In this document: positions 1-14,270 of the stretch, in pieces
Position numbering within the stretch: the first letter of the stretch is position 1
How the letters are laid out: every line of letters begins with the position of its first letter
DNA from: Panagrolaimus kolymaensis
Lineage: Eukaryota; Nematoda; Chromadorea; Rhabditida; Panagrolaimidae
DNA: 64,000 nucleotides
Reading direction: 5' to 3'
Assembly: GCA_028622995.1 (NCBI GenBank)
Contig: JAJQJQ010000047.1
Coordinates: forward strand, 1 to 64,000
Made by a program: the position numbers and the translations under genes
The notes under the pieces: generated by a model
The model's input: only the letters and a program-made list of their open reading frames with translations
Databases searched by the model: none
Told to the model about the DNA's origin: nothing

Positions 1-3000
1 TTTAATTCTTCCATGATTCTAGAAATTTTTGCAATTTTATTTTTATTGTTTTTATTTGCCTAGTTTCAATAAACGATTTCAAGAATGATAAAAAAATCAG
101 GGGATTTAATTTTTGAAACATATAAAGTATGTTTAATTCTTCCAAGATAACTATTGTAGAAATTTTTGCAATTTTATTTTTATTGTTTTTATTTGCCTAG
201 TTTCAATAAACGATTTCAAGAATGATAAAAAAATCAAGGGATTTAATTTTTGAAACATATAAAGTATGTTTAATTCTTCCATGATTCTAGAAATTTTTGC
301 AATTTTATTTTTATTGTTTTTATTTGCCTAGTTTCAATAAACGATTTCAAGAATGATAAAAAAATCAGGGGATTTAATTTTTGAAACATATAAAGTATGT
401 TTAATTCTTCCATGATTCTAGAAATTTTTGCAATTTTATTTTTATTGTTTTTATTTGCCTAGTTTCAATAAACGATTTCAAGAATGATAAAAAAATCAAG
501 GGATTTAATTTTTGAAACATATAAAGTATGTTTAATTCTTCCATGATTCTAGAAATTTTTGCAATTTTATTTTTATTGTTTTTATTTGCCTAGTTTCAAT
601 AAACGATTTCAAGAATGATAAAAAAATCAAGGGATTTAATTTTTGAAACATATAAAGTATGTTTAATTCTTCCATGATTCTAGAAATTTTTGCAATTTTA
701 TTTTTATTGTTTTTATTTGCCTAGTTTCAATAAACGATTTCAAGAATGATAAAAAAATCAAGGGATTTAATTTTTGAAACATATAAAGTATGTTTAATTC
801 TTCCATGATTCTAGAAATTTTTGCAATTTTATTTTTATTGTTTTTATTTGCCTAGTTTCAATAAACGATTTCAAGAATGATAAAAAAATCAAGGGATTTA
901 ATTTTTGAAACATATAAAGTATGTTTAATTCTTCCATGATTCTAGAAATTTTTGCAATTTTATTTTTATTGTTTTTATTTGCCTAGTTTCAATAAACGAT
1001 TTCAAGAATGATAAAAAAATCAGGGGATTTAATTTTTGAAACATATAAAGTATGTTTAATTCTTCCATGATTCTAGAAATTTTTGCAATTTTATTTTTAT
1101 TGTTTTTATTTGCCTAGTTTCAATAAACGATTTCAAGAATGATAAAAAAATCAAGGGATTTAATTTTTGAAACATATAAAGTATGTTTAATTCTTCCATG
1201 ATTCTAGAAATTTTTGCAATTTTATTTTTATTGTTTTTATTTGCCTAGTTTCAATAAACGATTTCAAGAATGATAAAAAAATCAGGGGATTTAATTTTTG
1301 AAACATATAAAGTATGTTTAATTCTTCCATGATTCTAGAAATTTTTGCAATTTTATTTTTATTGTTTTTATTTGCCTAGTTTCAATAAACGATTTCAAGA
1401 ATGATAAAAAAATCAAGGGATTTAATTTTTGAAACATATAAAGTATGTTTAATTCTTCCATGATTCTAGAAATTTTTGCAATTTTATTTTTATTGTTTTT
1501 ATTTGCCTAGTTTCAATAAACGATTTCAAGAATGATAAAAAAATCAAGGGATTTAATTTTTGAAACATATAAAGTATGTTTAATTCTTCCATGATTCTAG
1601 AAATTTTTGCAATTTTATTTTTATTGTTTTTATTTGCCTAGTTTCAATAAACGATTTCAAGAATGATAAAAAAATCAGGGGATTTAATTTTTGAAACATA
1701 TAAAGTATGTTTAATTCTTCCATGATTCTAGAAATTTTTGCAATTTTATTTTTATTGTTTTTATTTGCCTAGTTTCAATAAACGATTTCAAGAATGATAA
1801 AAAAATCAAGGGATTTAATTTTTGAAACATATAAAGTATGTTTAATTCTTCCATGATTCTAGAAATTTTTGCAATTTTATTTTTATTGTTTTTATTTGCC
1901 TAGTTTCAATAAACGATTTCAAGAATGATAAAAAAATCAGGGGATTTAATTTTTGAAACATATAAAGTATGTTTAATTCTTCCATGATTCTAGAAATTTT
2001 TGCAATTTTATTTTTATTGTTTTTATTTGCCTAGTTTCAATAAACGATTTCAAGAATGATAAAAAAATCAAGGGATTTAATTTTTGAAACATATAAAGTA
2101 TGTTTAATTCTTCCATGATTCTAGAAATTTTTGCAATTTTATTTTTATTGTTTTTATTTGCCTAGTTTCAATAAACGATTTCAAGAATGATAAAAAAATC
2201 AGGGGATTTAATTTTTGAAACATATAAAGTATGTTTAATTCTTCCATGATTCTAGAAATTTTTGCAATTTTATTTTTATTGTTTTTATTTGCCTAGTTTC
2301 AATAAACGATTTCAAGAATGATAAAAAAATCAAGGGATTTAATTTTTGAAACATATAAAGTATGTTTAATTCTTCCATGATTCTAGAAATTTTTGCAATT
2401 TTATTTTTATTGTTTTTATTTGCCTAGTTTCAATAAACGATTTCAAGAATGATAAAAAAATCAAGGGATTTAATTTTTGAAACATATAAAGTATGTTTAA
2501 TTCTTCCATGATTCTAGAAATTTTTGCAATTTTATTTTTATTGTTTTTATTTGCCTAGTTTCAATAAACGATTTCAAGAATGATAAAAAAATCAAGGGAT
2601 TTAATTTTTGAAACATATAAAGTATGTTTAATTCTTCCATGATTCTAGAAATTTTTGCAATTTTATTTTTATTGTTTTTATTTGCCTAGTTTCAATAAAC
2701 GATTTCAAGAATGATAAAAAAATCAGGGGATTTAATTTTTGAAACATATAAAGTATGTTTAATTCTTCCATGATTCTAGAAATTTTTGCAATTTTATTTT
2801 TATTGTTTTTATTTGCCTAGTTTCAATAAACGATTTCAAGAATGATAAAAAAATCAAGGGATTTAATTTTTGAAACATATAAAGTATGTTTAATTCTTCC
2901 ATGATTCTAGAAATTTTTGCAATTTTATTTTTATTGTTTTTATTTGCCTAGTTTCAATAAACGATTTCAAGAATGATAAAAAAATCAGGGGATTTAATTT

Positions 3001-6000
3001 TTGAAACATATAAAGTATGTTTAATTCTTCCATGATTCTAGAAATTTTTGCAATTTTATTTTTATTGTTTTTATTTGCCTAGTTTCAATAAACGATTTCA
3101 AGAATGATAAAAAAATCAAGGGATTTAATTTTTGAAACATATAAAGTATGTTTAATTCTTCCATGATTCTAGAAATTTTTGCAATTTTATTTTTATTGTT
3201 TTTATTTGCCTAGTTTCAATAAACGATTTCAAGAATGATAAAAAAATCAGGGGATTTAATTTTTGAAACATATAAAGTATGTTTAATTCTTCCATGATTC
3301 TAGAAATTTTTGCAATTTTATTTTTATTGTTTTTATTTGCCTAGTTTCAATAAACGATTTCAAGAATGATAAAAAAATCAAGGGATTTAATTTTTGAAAC
3401 ATATAAAGTATGTTTAATTCTTCCATGATTCTAGAAATTTTTGCAATTTTATTTTTATTGTTTTTATTTGCCTAGTTTCAATAAACGATTTCAAGAATGA
3501 TAAAAAAATCAAGGGATTTAATTTTTGAAACATATAAAGTATGTTTAATTCTTCCATGATTCTAGAAATTTTTGCAATTTTATTTTTATTGTTTTTATTT
3601 GCCTAGTTTCAATAAACGATTTCAAGAATGATAAAAAAATCAAGGGATTTAATTTTTGAAACATATAAAGTATGTTTAATTCTTCCATGATTCTAGAAAT
3701 TTTTGCAATTTTATTTTTATTGTTTTTATTTGCCTAGTTTCAATAAACGATTTCAAGAATGATAAAAAAATCAAGGGATTTAATTTTTGAAACATATAAA
3801 GTATGTTTAATTCTTCCATGATTCTAGAAATTTTTGCAATTTTATTTTTATTGTTTTTATTTGCCTAGTTTCAATAAACGATTTCAAGAATGATAAAAAA
3901 ATCAGGGGATTTAATTTTTGAAACATATAAAGTATGTTTAATTCTTCCATGATTCTAGAAATTTTTGCAATTTTATTTTTATTGTTTTTATTTGCCTAGT
4001 TTCAATAAACGATTTCAAGAATGATAAAAAAATCAAGGGATTTAATTTTTGAAACATATAAAGTATGTTTAATTCTTCCATGATTCTAGAAATTTTTGCA
4101 ATTTTATTTTTATTGTTTTTATTTGCCTAGTTTCAATAAACGATTTCAAGAATGATAAAAAAATCAAGGGATTTAATTTTTGAAACATATAAAGTATGTT
4201 TAATTCTTCCATGATTCTAGAAATTTTTGCAATTTTATTTTTATTGTTTTTATTTGCCTAGTTTCAATAAACGATTTCAAGAATGATAAAAAAATCAGGG
4301 GATTTAATTTTTGAAACATATAAAGTATGTTTAATTCTTCCAAGATAACTATTGTAGAAATTTTTGCAATTTTATTTTTATTGTTTTTATTTGCCTAGTT
4401 TCAATAAACGATTTCAAGAATGATAAAAAAATCAAGGGATTTAATTTTTGAAACATATAAAGTATGTTTAATTCTTCCATGATTCTAGAAATTTTTGCAA
4501 TTTTATTTTTATTGTTTTTATTTGCCTAGTTTCAATAAACGATTTCAAGAATGATAAAAAAATCAAGGGATTTAATTTTTGAAACATATAAAGTATGTTT
4601 AATTCTTCCATGATTCTAGAAATTTTTGCAATTTTATTTTTATTGTTTTTATTTGCCTAGTTTCAATAAACGATTTCAAGAATGATAAAAAAATCAGGGG
4701 ATTTAATTTTTGAAACATATAAAGTATGTTTAATTCTTCCATGATTCTAGAAATTTTTGCAATTTTATTTTTATTGTTTTTATTTGCCTAGTTTCAATAA
4801 ACGATTTCAAGAATGATAAAAAAATCAGGGGATTTAATTTTTGAAACATATAAAGTATGTTTAATTCTTCCAAGATAACTATTGTAGAAATTTTTGCAAT
4901 TTTATTTTTATTGTTTTTATTTGCCTAGTTTCAATAAACGATTTCAAGAATGATAAAAAAATCAAGGGATTTAATTTTTGAAACATATAAAGTATGTTTA
5001 ATTCTTCCATGATTCTAGAAATTTTTGCAATTTTATTTTTATTGTTTTTATTTGCCTAGTTTCAATAAACGATTTCAAGAATGATAAAAAAATCAAGGGA
5101 TTTAATTTTTGAAACATATAAAGTATGTTTAATTCTTCCAAGATAACTATTGTAGAAATTTTTGCAATTTTATTTTTATTGTTTTTATTTGCCTAGTTTC
5201 AATAAACGATTTCAAGAATGATAAAAAAATCAAGGGATTTAATTTTTGAAACATATAAAGTATGTTTAATTCTTCCATGATTCTAGAAATTTTTGCAATT
5301 TTATTTTTATTGTTTTTATTTGCCTAGTTTCAATAAACGATTTCAAGAATGATAAAAAAATCAGGGGATTTAATTTTTGAAACATATAAAGTATGTTTAA
5401 TTCTTCCAAGATAACTATTGTAGAAATTTTTGCAATTTTATTTTTATTGTTTTTATTTGCCTAGTTTCAATAAACGATTTCAAGAATGATAAAAAAATCA
5501 AGGGATTTAATTTTTGAAACATATAAAGTATGTTTAATTCTTCCATGATTCTAGAAATTTTTGCAATTTTATTTTTATTGTTTTTATTTGCCTAGTTTCA
5601 ATAAACGATTTCAAGAATGATAAAAAAATCAGGGGATTTAATTTTTGAAACATATAAAGTATGTTTAATTCTTCCATGATTCTAGAAATTTTTGCAATTT
5701 TATTTTTATTGTTTTTATTTGCCTAGTTTCAATAAACGATTTCAAGAATGATAAAAAAATCAGGGGATTTAATTTTTGAAACATATAAAGTATGTTTAAT
5801 TCTTCCAAGATAACTATTGTAGAAATTTTTGCAATTTTATTTTTATTGTTTTTATTTGCCTAGTTTCAATAAACGATTTCAAGAATGATAAAAAAATCAA
5901 GGGATTTAATTTTTGAAACATATAAAGTATGTTTAATTCTTCCATGATTCTAGAAATTTTTGCAATTTTATTTTTATTGTTTTTATTTGCCTAGTTTCAA

Positions 6001-9000
6001 TAAACGATTTCAAGAATGATAAAAAAATCAAGGGATTTAATTTTTGAAACATATAAAGTATGTTTAATTCTTCCAAGATAACTATTGTAGAAATTTTTGC
6101 AATTTTATTTTTATTGTTTTTATTTGCCTAGTTTCAATAAACGATTTCAAGAATGATAAAAAAATCAAGGGATTTAATTTTTGAAACATATAAAGTATGT
6201 TTAATTCTTCCATGATTCTAGAAATTTTTGCAATTTTATTTTTATTGTTTTTATTTGCCTAGTTTCAATAAACGATTTCAAGAATGATAAAAAAATCAGG
6301 GGATTTAATTTTTGAAACATATAAAGTATGTTTAATTCTTCCAAGATAACTATTGTAGAAATTTTTGCAATTTTATTTTTATTGTTTTTATTTGCCTAGT
6401 TTCAATAAACGATTTCAAGAATGATAAAAAAATCAAGGGATTTAATTTTTGAAACATATAAAGTATGTTTAATTCTTCCATGATTCTAGAAATTTTTGCA
6501 ATTTTATTTTTATTGTTTTTATTTGCCTAGTTTCAATAAACGATTTCAAGAATGATAAAAAAATCAGGGGATTTAATTTTTGAAACATATAAAGTATGTT
6601 TAATTCTTCCAAGATAACTATTGTAGAAATTTTTGCAATTTTATTTTTATTGTTTTTATTTGCCTAGTTTCAATAAACGATTTCAAGAATGATAAAAAAA
6701 TCAAGGGATTTAATTTTTGAAACATATAAAGTATGTTTAATTCTTCCATGATTCTAGAAATTTTTGCAATTTTATTTTTATTGTTTTTATTTGCCTAGTT
6801 TCAATAAACGATTTCAAGAATGATAAAAAAATCAGGGGATTTAATTTTTGAAACATATAAAGTATGTTTAATTCTTCCAAGATAACTATTGTAGAAATTT
6901 TTGCAATTTTATTTTTATTGTTTTTATTTGCCTAGTTTCAATAAACGATTTCAAGAATGATAAAAAAATCAAGGGATTTAATTTTTGAAACATATAAAGT
7001 ATGTTTAATTCTTCCATGATTCTAGAAATTTTTGCAATTTTATTTTTATTGTTTTTATTTGCCTAGTTTCAATAAACGATTTCAAGAATGATAAAAAAAT
7101 CAGGGGATTTAATTTTTGAAACATATAAAGTATGTTTAATTCTTCCATGATTCTAGAAATTTTTGCAATTTTATTTTTATTGTTTTTATTTGCCTAGTTT
7201 CAATAAACGATTTCAAGAATGATAAAAAAATCAAGGGATTTAATTTTTGAAACATATAAAGTATGTTTAATTCTTCCAAGATAACTATTGTAGAAATTTT
7301 TGCAATTTTATTTTTATTGTTTTTATTTGCCTAGTTTCAATAAACGATTTCAAGAATGATAAAAAAATCAAGGGATTTAATTTTTGAAACATATAAAGTA
7401 TGTTTAATTCTTCCATGATTCTAGAAATTTTTGCAATTTTATTTTTATTGTTTTTATTTGCCTAGTTTCAATAAACGATTTCAAGAATGATAAAAAAATC
7501 AGGGGATTTAATTTTTGAAACATATAAAGTATGTTTAATTCTTCCAAGATAACTATTGTAGAAATTTTTGCAATTTTATTTTTATTGTTTTTATTTGCCT
7601 AGTTTCAATAAACGATTTCAAGAATGATAAAAAAATCAAGGGATTTAATTTTTGAAACATATAAAGTATGTTTAATTCTTCCATGATTCTAGAAATTTTT
7701 GCAATTTTATTTTTATTGTTTTTATTTGCCTAGTTTCAATAAACGATTTCAAGAATGATAAAAAAATCAGGGGATTTAATTTTTGAAACATATAAAGTAT
7801 GTTTAATTCTTCCAAGATAACTATTGTAGAAATTTTTGCAATTTTATTTTTATTGTTTTTATTTGCCTAGTTTCAATAAACGATTTCAAGAATGATAAAA
7901 AAATCAAGGGATTTAATTTTTGAAACATATAAAGTATGTTTAATTCTTCCATGATTCTAGAAATTTTTGCAATTTTATTTTTATTGTTTTTATTTGCCTA
8001 GTTTCAATAAACGATTTCAAGAATGATAAAAAAATCAAGGGATTTAATTTTTGAAACATATAAAGTATGTTTAATTCTTCCAAGATAACTATTGTAGAAA
8101 TTTTTGCAATTTTATTTTTATTGTTTTTATTTGCCTAGTTTCAATAAACGATTTCAAGAATGATAAAAAAATCAAGGGATTTAATTTTTGAAACATATAA
8201 AGTATGTTTAATTCTTCCATGATTCTAGAAATTTTTGCAATTTTATTTTTATTGTTTTTATTTGCCTAGTTTCAATAAACGATTTCAAGAATGATAAAAA
8301 AATCAGGGGATTTAATTTTTGAAACATATAAAGTATGTTTAATTCTTCCAAGATAACTATTGTAGAAATTTTTGCAATTTTATTTTTATTGTTTTTATTT
8401 GCCTAGTTTCAATAAACGATTTCAAGAATGATAAAAAAATCAAGGGATTTAATTTTTGAAACATATAAAGTATGTTTAATTCTTCCATGATTCTAGAAAT
8501 TTTTGCAATTTTATTTTTATTGTTTTTATTTGCCTAGTTTCAATAAACGATTTCAAGAATGATAAAAAAATCAGGGGATTTAATTTTTGAAACATATAAA
8601 GTATGTTTAATTCTTCCAAGATAACTATTGTAGAAATTTTTGCAATTTTATTTTTATTGTTTTTATTTGCCTAGTTTCAATAAACGATTTCAAGAATGAT
8701 AAAAAAATCAAGGGATTTAATTTTTGAAACATATAAAGTATGTTTAATTCTTCCATGATTCTAGAAATTTTTGCAATTTTATTTTTATTGTTTTTATTTG
8801 CCTAGTTTCAATAAACGATTTCAAGAATGATAAAAAAATCAAGGGATTTAATTTTTGAAACATATAAAGTATGTTTAATTCTTCCATGATTCTAGAAATT
8901 TTTGCAATTTTATTTTTATTGTTTTTATTTGCCTAGTTTCAATAAACGATTTCAAGAATGATAAAAAAATCAAGGGATTTAATTTTTGAAACATATAAAG

Positions 9001-12000
9001 TATGTTTAATTCTTCCATGATTCTAGAAATTTTTGCAATTTTATTTTTATTGTTTTTATTTGCCTAGTTTCAATAAACGATTTCAAGAATGATAAAAAAA
9101 TCAAGGGATTTAATTTTTGAAACATATAAAGTATGTTTAATTCTTCCATGATTCTAGAAATTTTTGCAATTTTATTTTTATTGTTTTTATTTGCCTAGTT
9201 TCAATAAACGATTTCAAGAATGATAAAAAAATCAGGGGATTTAATTTTTGAAACATATAAAGTATGTTTAATTCTTCCAAGATAACTATTGTAGAAATTT
9301 TTGCAATTTTATTTTTATTGTTTTTATTTGCCTAGTTTCAATAAACGATTTCAAGAATGATAAAAAAATCAGGGGATTTAATTTTTGAAACATATAAAGT
9401 ATGTTTAATTCTTCCAAGATAACTATTGTAGAAATTTTTGCAATTTTATTTTTATTGTTTTTATTTGCCTAGTTTCAATAAACGACTTCAAGAATGATAA
9501 AAAAATCAGGGGATTTAATTTTTGAAACATATAAAGTATGTTTAATTCTTCCATGATTCTAGAAATTTTTGCAATTTTATTTTTATTGTTTTTATTTGCC
9601 TAGTTTCAATAAACGATTTCAAGAATGATAAAAAAATCAGGGGATTTAATTTTTGAAACATATAAAGTATGTTTAATTCTTCCATGATTCTAGAAATTTT
9701 TGCAATTTTATTTTTATTGTTTTTATTTGCCTAGTTTCAATAAACGATTTCAAGAATGATAAAAAAATCAAGGGATTTAATTTTTGAAACATATAAAGTA
9801 TGTTTAATTCTTCCATGATTCTAGAAATTTTTGCAATTTTATTTTTATTGTTTTTATTTGCCTAGTTTCAATAAACGATTTCAAGAATGATAAAAAAATC
9901 AAGGGATTTAATTTTTGAAACATATAAAGTATGTTTAATTCTTCCATGATTCTAGAAATTTTTGCAATTTTATTTTTATTGTTTTTATTTGCCTAGTTTC
10001 AATAAACGATTTCAAGAATGATAAAAAAATCAGGGGATTTAATTTTTGAAACATATAAAGTATGTTTAATTCTTCCAAGATAACTATTGTAGAAATTTTT
10101 GCAATTTTATTTTTATTGTTTTTATTTGCCTAGTTTCAATAAACGATTTCAAGAATGATAAAAAAATCAAGGGATTTAATTTTTGAAACATATAAAGTAT
10201 GTTTAATTCTTCCATGATTCTAGAAATTTTTGCAATTTTATTTTTATTGTTTTTATTTGCCTAGTTTCAATAAACGATTTCAAGAATGATAAAAAAATCA
10301 GGGGATTTAATTTTTGAAACATATAAAGTATGTTTAATTCTTCCAAGATAACTATTGTAGAAATTTTTGCAATTTTATTTTTATTGTTTTTATTTGCCTA
10401 GTTTCAATAAACGACTTCAAGAATGATAAAAAAATCAGGGGATTTAATTTTTGAAACATATAAAGTATGTTTAATTCTTCCATGATTCTAGAAATTTTTG
10501 CAATTTTATTTTTATTGTTTTTATTTGCCTAGTTTCAATAAACGATTTCAAGAATGATAAAAAAATCAGGGGATTTAATTTTTGAAACATATAAAGTATG
10601 TTTAATTCTTCCAAGATAACTATTGTAGAAATTTTTGCAATTTTATTTTTATTGTTTTTATTTGCCTAGTTTCAATAAACGATTTCAAGAATGATAAAAA
10701 AATCAAGGGATTTAATTTTTGAAACATATAAAGTATGTTTAATTCTTCCATGATTCTAGAAATTTTTGCAATTTTATTTTTATTGTTTTTATTTGCCTAG
10801 TTTCAATAAACGATTTCAAGAATGATAAAAAAATCAAGGGATTTAATTTTTGAAACATATAAAGTATGTTTAATTCTTCCATGATTCTAGAAATTTTTGC
10901 AATTTTATTTTTATTGTTTTTATTTGCCTAGTTTCAATAAACGATTTCAAGAATGATAAAAAAATCAGGGGATTTAATTTTTGAAACATATAAAGTATGT
11001 TTAATTCTTCCAAGATAACTATTGTAGAAATTTTTGCAATTTTATTTTTATTGTTTTTATTTGCCTAGTTTCAATAAACGACTTCAAGAATGATAAAAAA
11101 ATCAGGGGATTTAATTTTTGAAACATATAAAGTATGTTTAATTCTTCCATGATTCTAGAAATTTTTGCAATTTTATTTTTATTGTTTTTATTTGCCTAGT
11201 TTCAATAAACGATTTCAAGAATGATAAAAAAATCAGGGGATTTAATTTTTGAAACATATAAAGTATGTTTAATTCTTCCAAGATAACTATTGTAGAAATT
11301 TTTGCAATTTTATTTTTATTGTTTTTATTTGCCTAGTTTCAATAAACGATTTCAAGAATGATAAAAAAATCAAGGGATTTAATTTTTGAAACATATAAAG
11401 TATGTTTAATTCTTCCATGATTCTAGAAATTTTTGCAATTTTATTTTTATTGTTTTTATTTGCCTAGTTTCAATAAACGATTTCAAGAATGATAAAAAAA
11501 TCAAGGGATTTAATTTTTGAAACATATAAAGTATGTTTAATTCTTCCATGATTCTAGAAATTTTTGCAATTTTATTTTTATTGTTTTTATTTGCCTAGTT
11601 TCAATAAACGATTTCAAGAATGATAAAAAAATCAGGGGATTTAATTTTTGAAACATATAAAGTATGTTTAATTCTTCCAAGATAACTATTGTAGAAATTT
11701 TTGCAATTTTATTTTTATTGTTTTTATTTGCCTAGTTTCAATAAACGATTTCAAGAATGATAAAAAAATCAAGGGATTTAATTTTTGAAACATATAAAGT
11801 ATGTTTAATTCTTCCATGATTCTAGAAATTTTTGCAATTTTATTTTTATTGTTTTTATTTGCCTAGTTTCAATAAACGATTTCAAGAATGATAAAAAAAT
11901 CAGGGGATTTAATTTTTGAAACATATAAAGTATGTTTAATTCTTCCAAGATAACTATTGTAGAAATTTTTGCAATTTTATTTTTATTGTTTTTATTTGCC

Positions 12001-12545
12001 TAGTTTCAATAAACGACTTCAAGAATGATAAAAAAATCAGGGGATTTAATTTTTGAAACATATAAAGTATGTTTAATTCTTCCATGATTCTAGAAATTTT
12101 TGCAATTTTATTTTTATTGTTTTTATTTGCCTAGTTTCAATAAACGATTTCAAGAATGATAAAAAAATCAGGGGATTTAATTTTTGAAACATATAAAGTA
12201 TGTTTAATTCTTCCAAGATAATTATTCTAGAAATTTTTGCAATTTTATTTTTATTGTTTTTATCTGCCTAGTTTCAATAAACGATTTCAAGAATGATAAA
12301 AAAATCAGGGGATTTAATTTTTGAAACATATAAAGTATGTTTAATTCTTCCAAGATAATTATTCTAGAAATTTTTGCAATTTTATTTTTATTGTTTTTAT
12401 CTGCCTAGTTTCAATAAACGATTTCAAGAATGATAAAAAAATCAGGGGATTTAATTTTTGAAACATATAAATTACGTTTAATTCTTCCAAGATTTTTATT
12501 CTAAATTTTTTTTGCAATTTTTTATATTTTTTTGTTTGGCCAGTT
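1..12545. repeat. Satellite array, 131/137-bp monomers, about 94 copies
   Basis: The array is head-to-tail copies of one AT-rich monomer. Type A is 131 bp and carries CCATGATTCTAGAAA. Type B is 137 bp and carries CCAAGATAACTATTGTAGAAA in its place. A second, separate variant site reads either ATCAGGGGATTT or ATCAAGGGATTT. Unit starts I counted include 1 (A), 132 (B), 269, 400 and 531 (A), then a pure A run to 4329. From 4330 to 8742 A and B largely alternate. The last copies (12203, 12340, 12477) are diverged and truncated, as at the edge of an array. Apart from the variant positions, units are almost identical, which implies recent homogenisation. No coding potential is seen. A centromeric or other heterochromatic role is possible but is inference only. 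Exact length may be affected by assembly. Confidence 0.98.
9404..12071. repeat. Higher-order repeat segment marked by a GACTTC variant
   Basis: Within the satellite, B units starting at 9404, 10333, 11000 and 11935 carry AACGACTTC instead of AACGATTTC and also the GGGG variant, which is otherwise rare in B units. The spacings are 929, 667 and 935 bp. Each is a sum of whole units: 667 is three A plus two B. The order after each marked unit is partly conserved (A-GGGG, then B-AGGG or A-AGGG units). This is a multimeric repeat unit copied as a block. It is seen directly in the sequence. Confidence 0.85.
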
Positions 12546-12685
12546 GGAGATTCTCGTGGTCGTTAATTGAAAGACCTACCCATATGCTTTTGCTCGATAC
12601 ATTTTTAAAAAAAAATCATTAAATTTATTACTTTTAAAACATATTAAGTTTAAACCAATAAATTTTAATTTGATTTATCCTTTTT

Positions 12686-14270
12686 ACAAGCCATTTTTTG
12701 TAAGAATCGCACTTTTTCAAACGATTTTGGGATTTCAAAAAAAAATAAATTTCGTAAATTGACTTTTGTTCAATCCCCCTTAGGTTTTCGGGGTCGCTGA
12801 TCACGAATCTGACCTTAGTTTAATTGGTCTCATAGCGAAAAACACTAGATCCAGAGGTCTCCAAACGAAAAGTCAACTTTTTTTTAAGATGCTTTTTTTA
12901 AAAAGTGTTTACATGGAAAAATAGTAAAAAATACGCTGATTATTTTCGTAATTGATGTCGATAATAGAAGTATAGGCACAAATGGGTCAAAAGTCCATTT
13001 AACAAAAAATTCAATGTTTCGCTTGGAAAAAATCGAAATCTGCGGCCGCGTGATTGCCATTTGAAGACATATTCGGATTCCTCATGAAATTTCACCCTAG
13101 AAAAAGGGAATTTTAAGAAAAAAAAGCGGGACACCTTGAATACCATGACTCTATGAATGAGTTACAGCAACATGAGGTATAAGAACAAGTAATGAATAAA
13201 CACATGTGAAAAATACAAGCTCTTTACTAAAAACGTAGAAAAAATTATTTAATGATTTTACAAATCGATAAAACTTCGTCTTGTTATGCTTTTCGATTTT
13301 TCCCACATTTTTAAAGTTTAATACTAATAAATAATAGTCAAAAAATTTAAAATTCTAAAAATGTAGTATTTATTTTTAAAACTCATCATTTCTAGACCTA
13401 ATTTCGGTCGTAGAAACCGAATTTGACAATTAAAAAAATATATCATAAGCTGGTTATTGAGTTATGAATTTTTTAAATATGCAAATTTTTGGCAATGCTA
13501 TAACTCAATTTTGATATTGTCAACCTTAGAAACTGTTATCAAATTCGGTTTCTACGACCCAAATTAGGTCTAGAAATGATGGGTTTCAAAAATAAATACC
13601 TCATTTTGAGAATTTTGGATTTTTTGACCATTATTTCTTAGTATTAAACTTTAAAAATGTGGGAAAAATCGAAAAGCATAACATCATGAAGTTTTATCGA
13701 TTTGTAAAATCATTAAATAATTTTTTCTACGTTTTTAGTAAAGAGCTTGTATTTTTCACATGTGTTTATTCATTACTTGTTCTTATACCTCATGTTGCTG
13801 TAACTCATTCATAGAGTCATGGTATTCAAGGTGTCCCGCTTTTTTTTCTTAAAATTCCCTTTTTCTAGGGTGAAATTTCATGAGGAATCCGAATATGTCT
13901 TCAAATGGCAATCACGCGGCCGCAGATTTCGATTTTTTCCAAGCGAAACATTGAATTTTTTGTTAAAATGGACTTTTGACCCATTTGTGCCTATACTTCT
14001 ATTATCGACATCAATTACGAAAATAATCAGCGTATTTTTTACTATTTTTCCATGTAAACACTTTTTAAAAAAAGCATCTTAAAAAAAAGTTGACTTTTCG
14101 TTTGGAGACCTCTGGATCTAGTGTTTTTCGCTATGAGACCAATTAAACTAAGGTCAGATTCGTGATCAGCGACCCCGAAAACCTAAGGGGGATTGAACAA
14201 AAGTCAATTTACGAAATTTATTTTTTTTTGAAATCCTAAACCAAGTGCGATTTTTAGAAAAAATGGCTTT
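12686..14270. repeat. Large palindrome (inverted repeat, arms about 740 bp)
   Basis: The left arm (about 12686-13428) and right arm (about 13536-14270) are reverse complements at very high identity, separated by a spacer of about 108 bp that itself holds a small TTGAGTTAT/ATAACTCAA inverted repeat. Both arms contain a GCGGCCGC site, the same TTGACTTTTCGTTTGG stretch and mirrored short ORFs that differ by a one-base indel. Identity weakens only in the outermost 40-50 bp. No transposase is present. It could be a foldback-type element, a palindromic satellite boundary, or an inverted duplication created at an array edge. It could also partly be an assembly artefact next to a satellite. Confidence 0.93.

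Noticed and set aside
1..12545. CRISPR-like array
   Set aside because: Repeats are directly adjacent without unique spacers, so this is a tandem satellite.
12940..14082. Two identical short ORFs (MVFKVSRFFFLKFPF...) on opposite strands
   Set aside because: They are mirror images produced by the palindrome arms, differ by a frameshift and have no family features.
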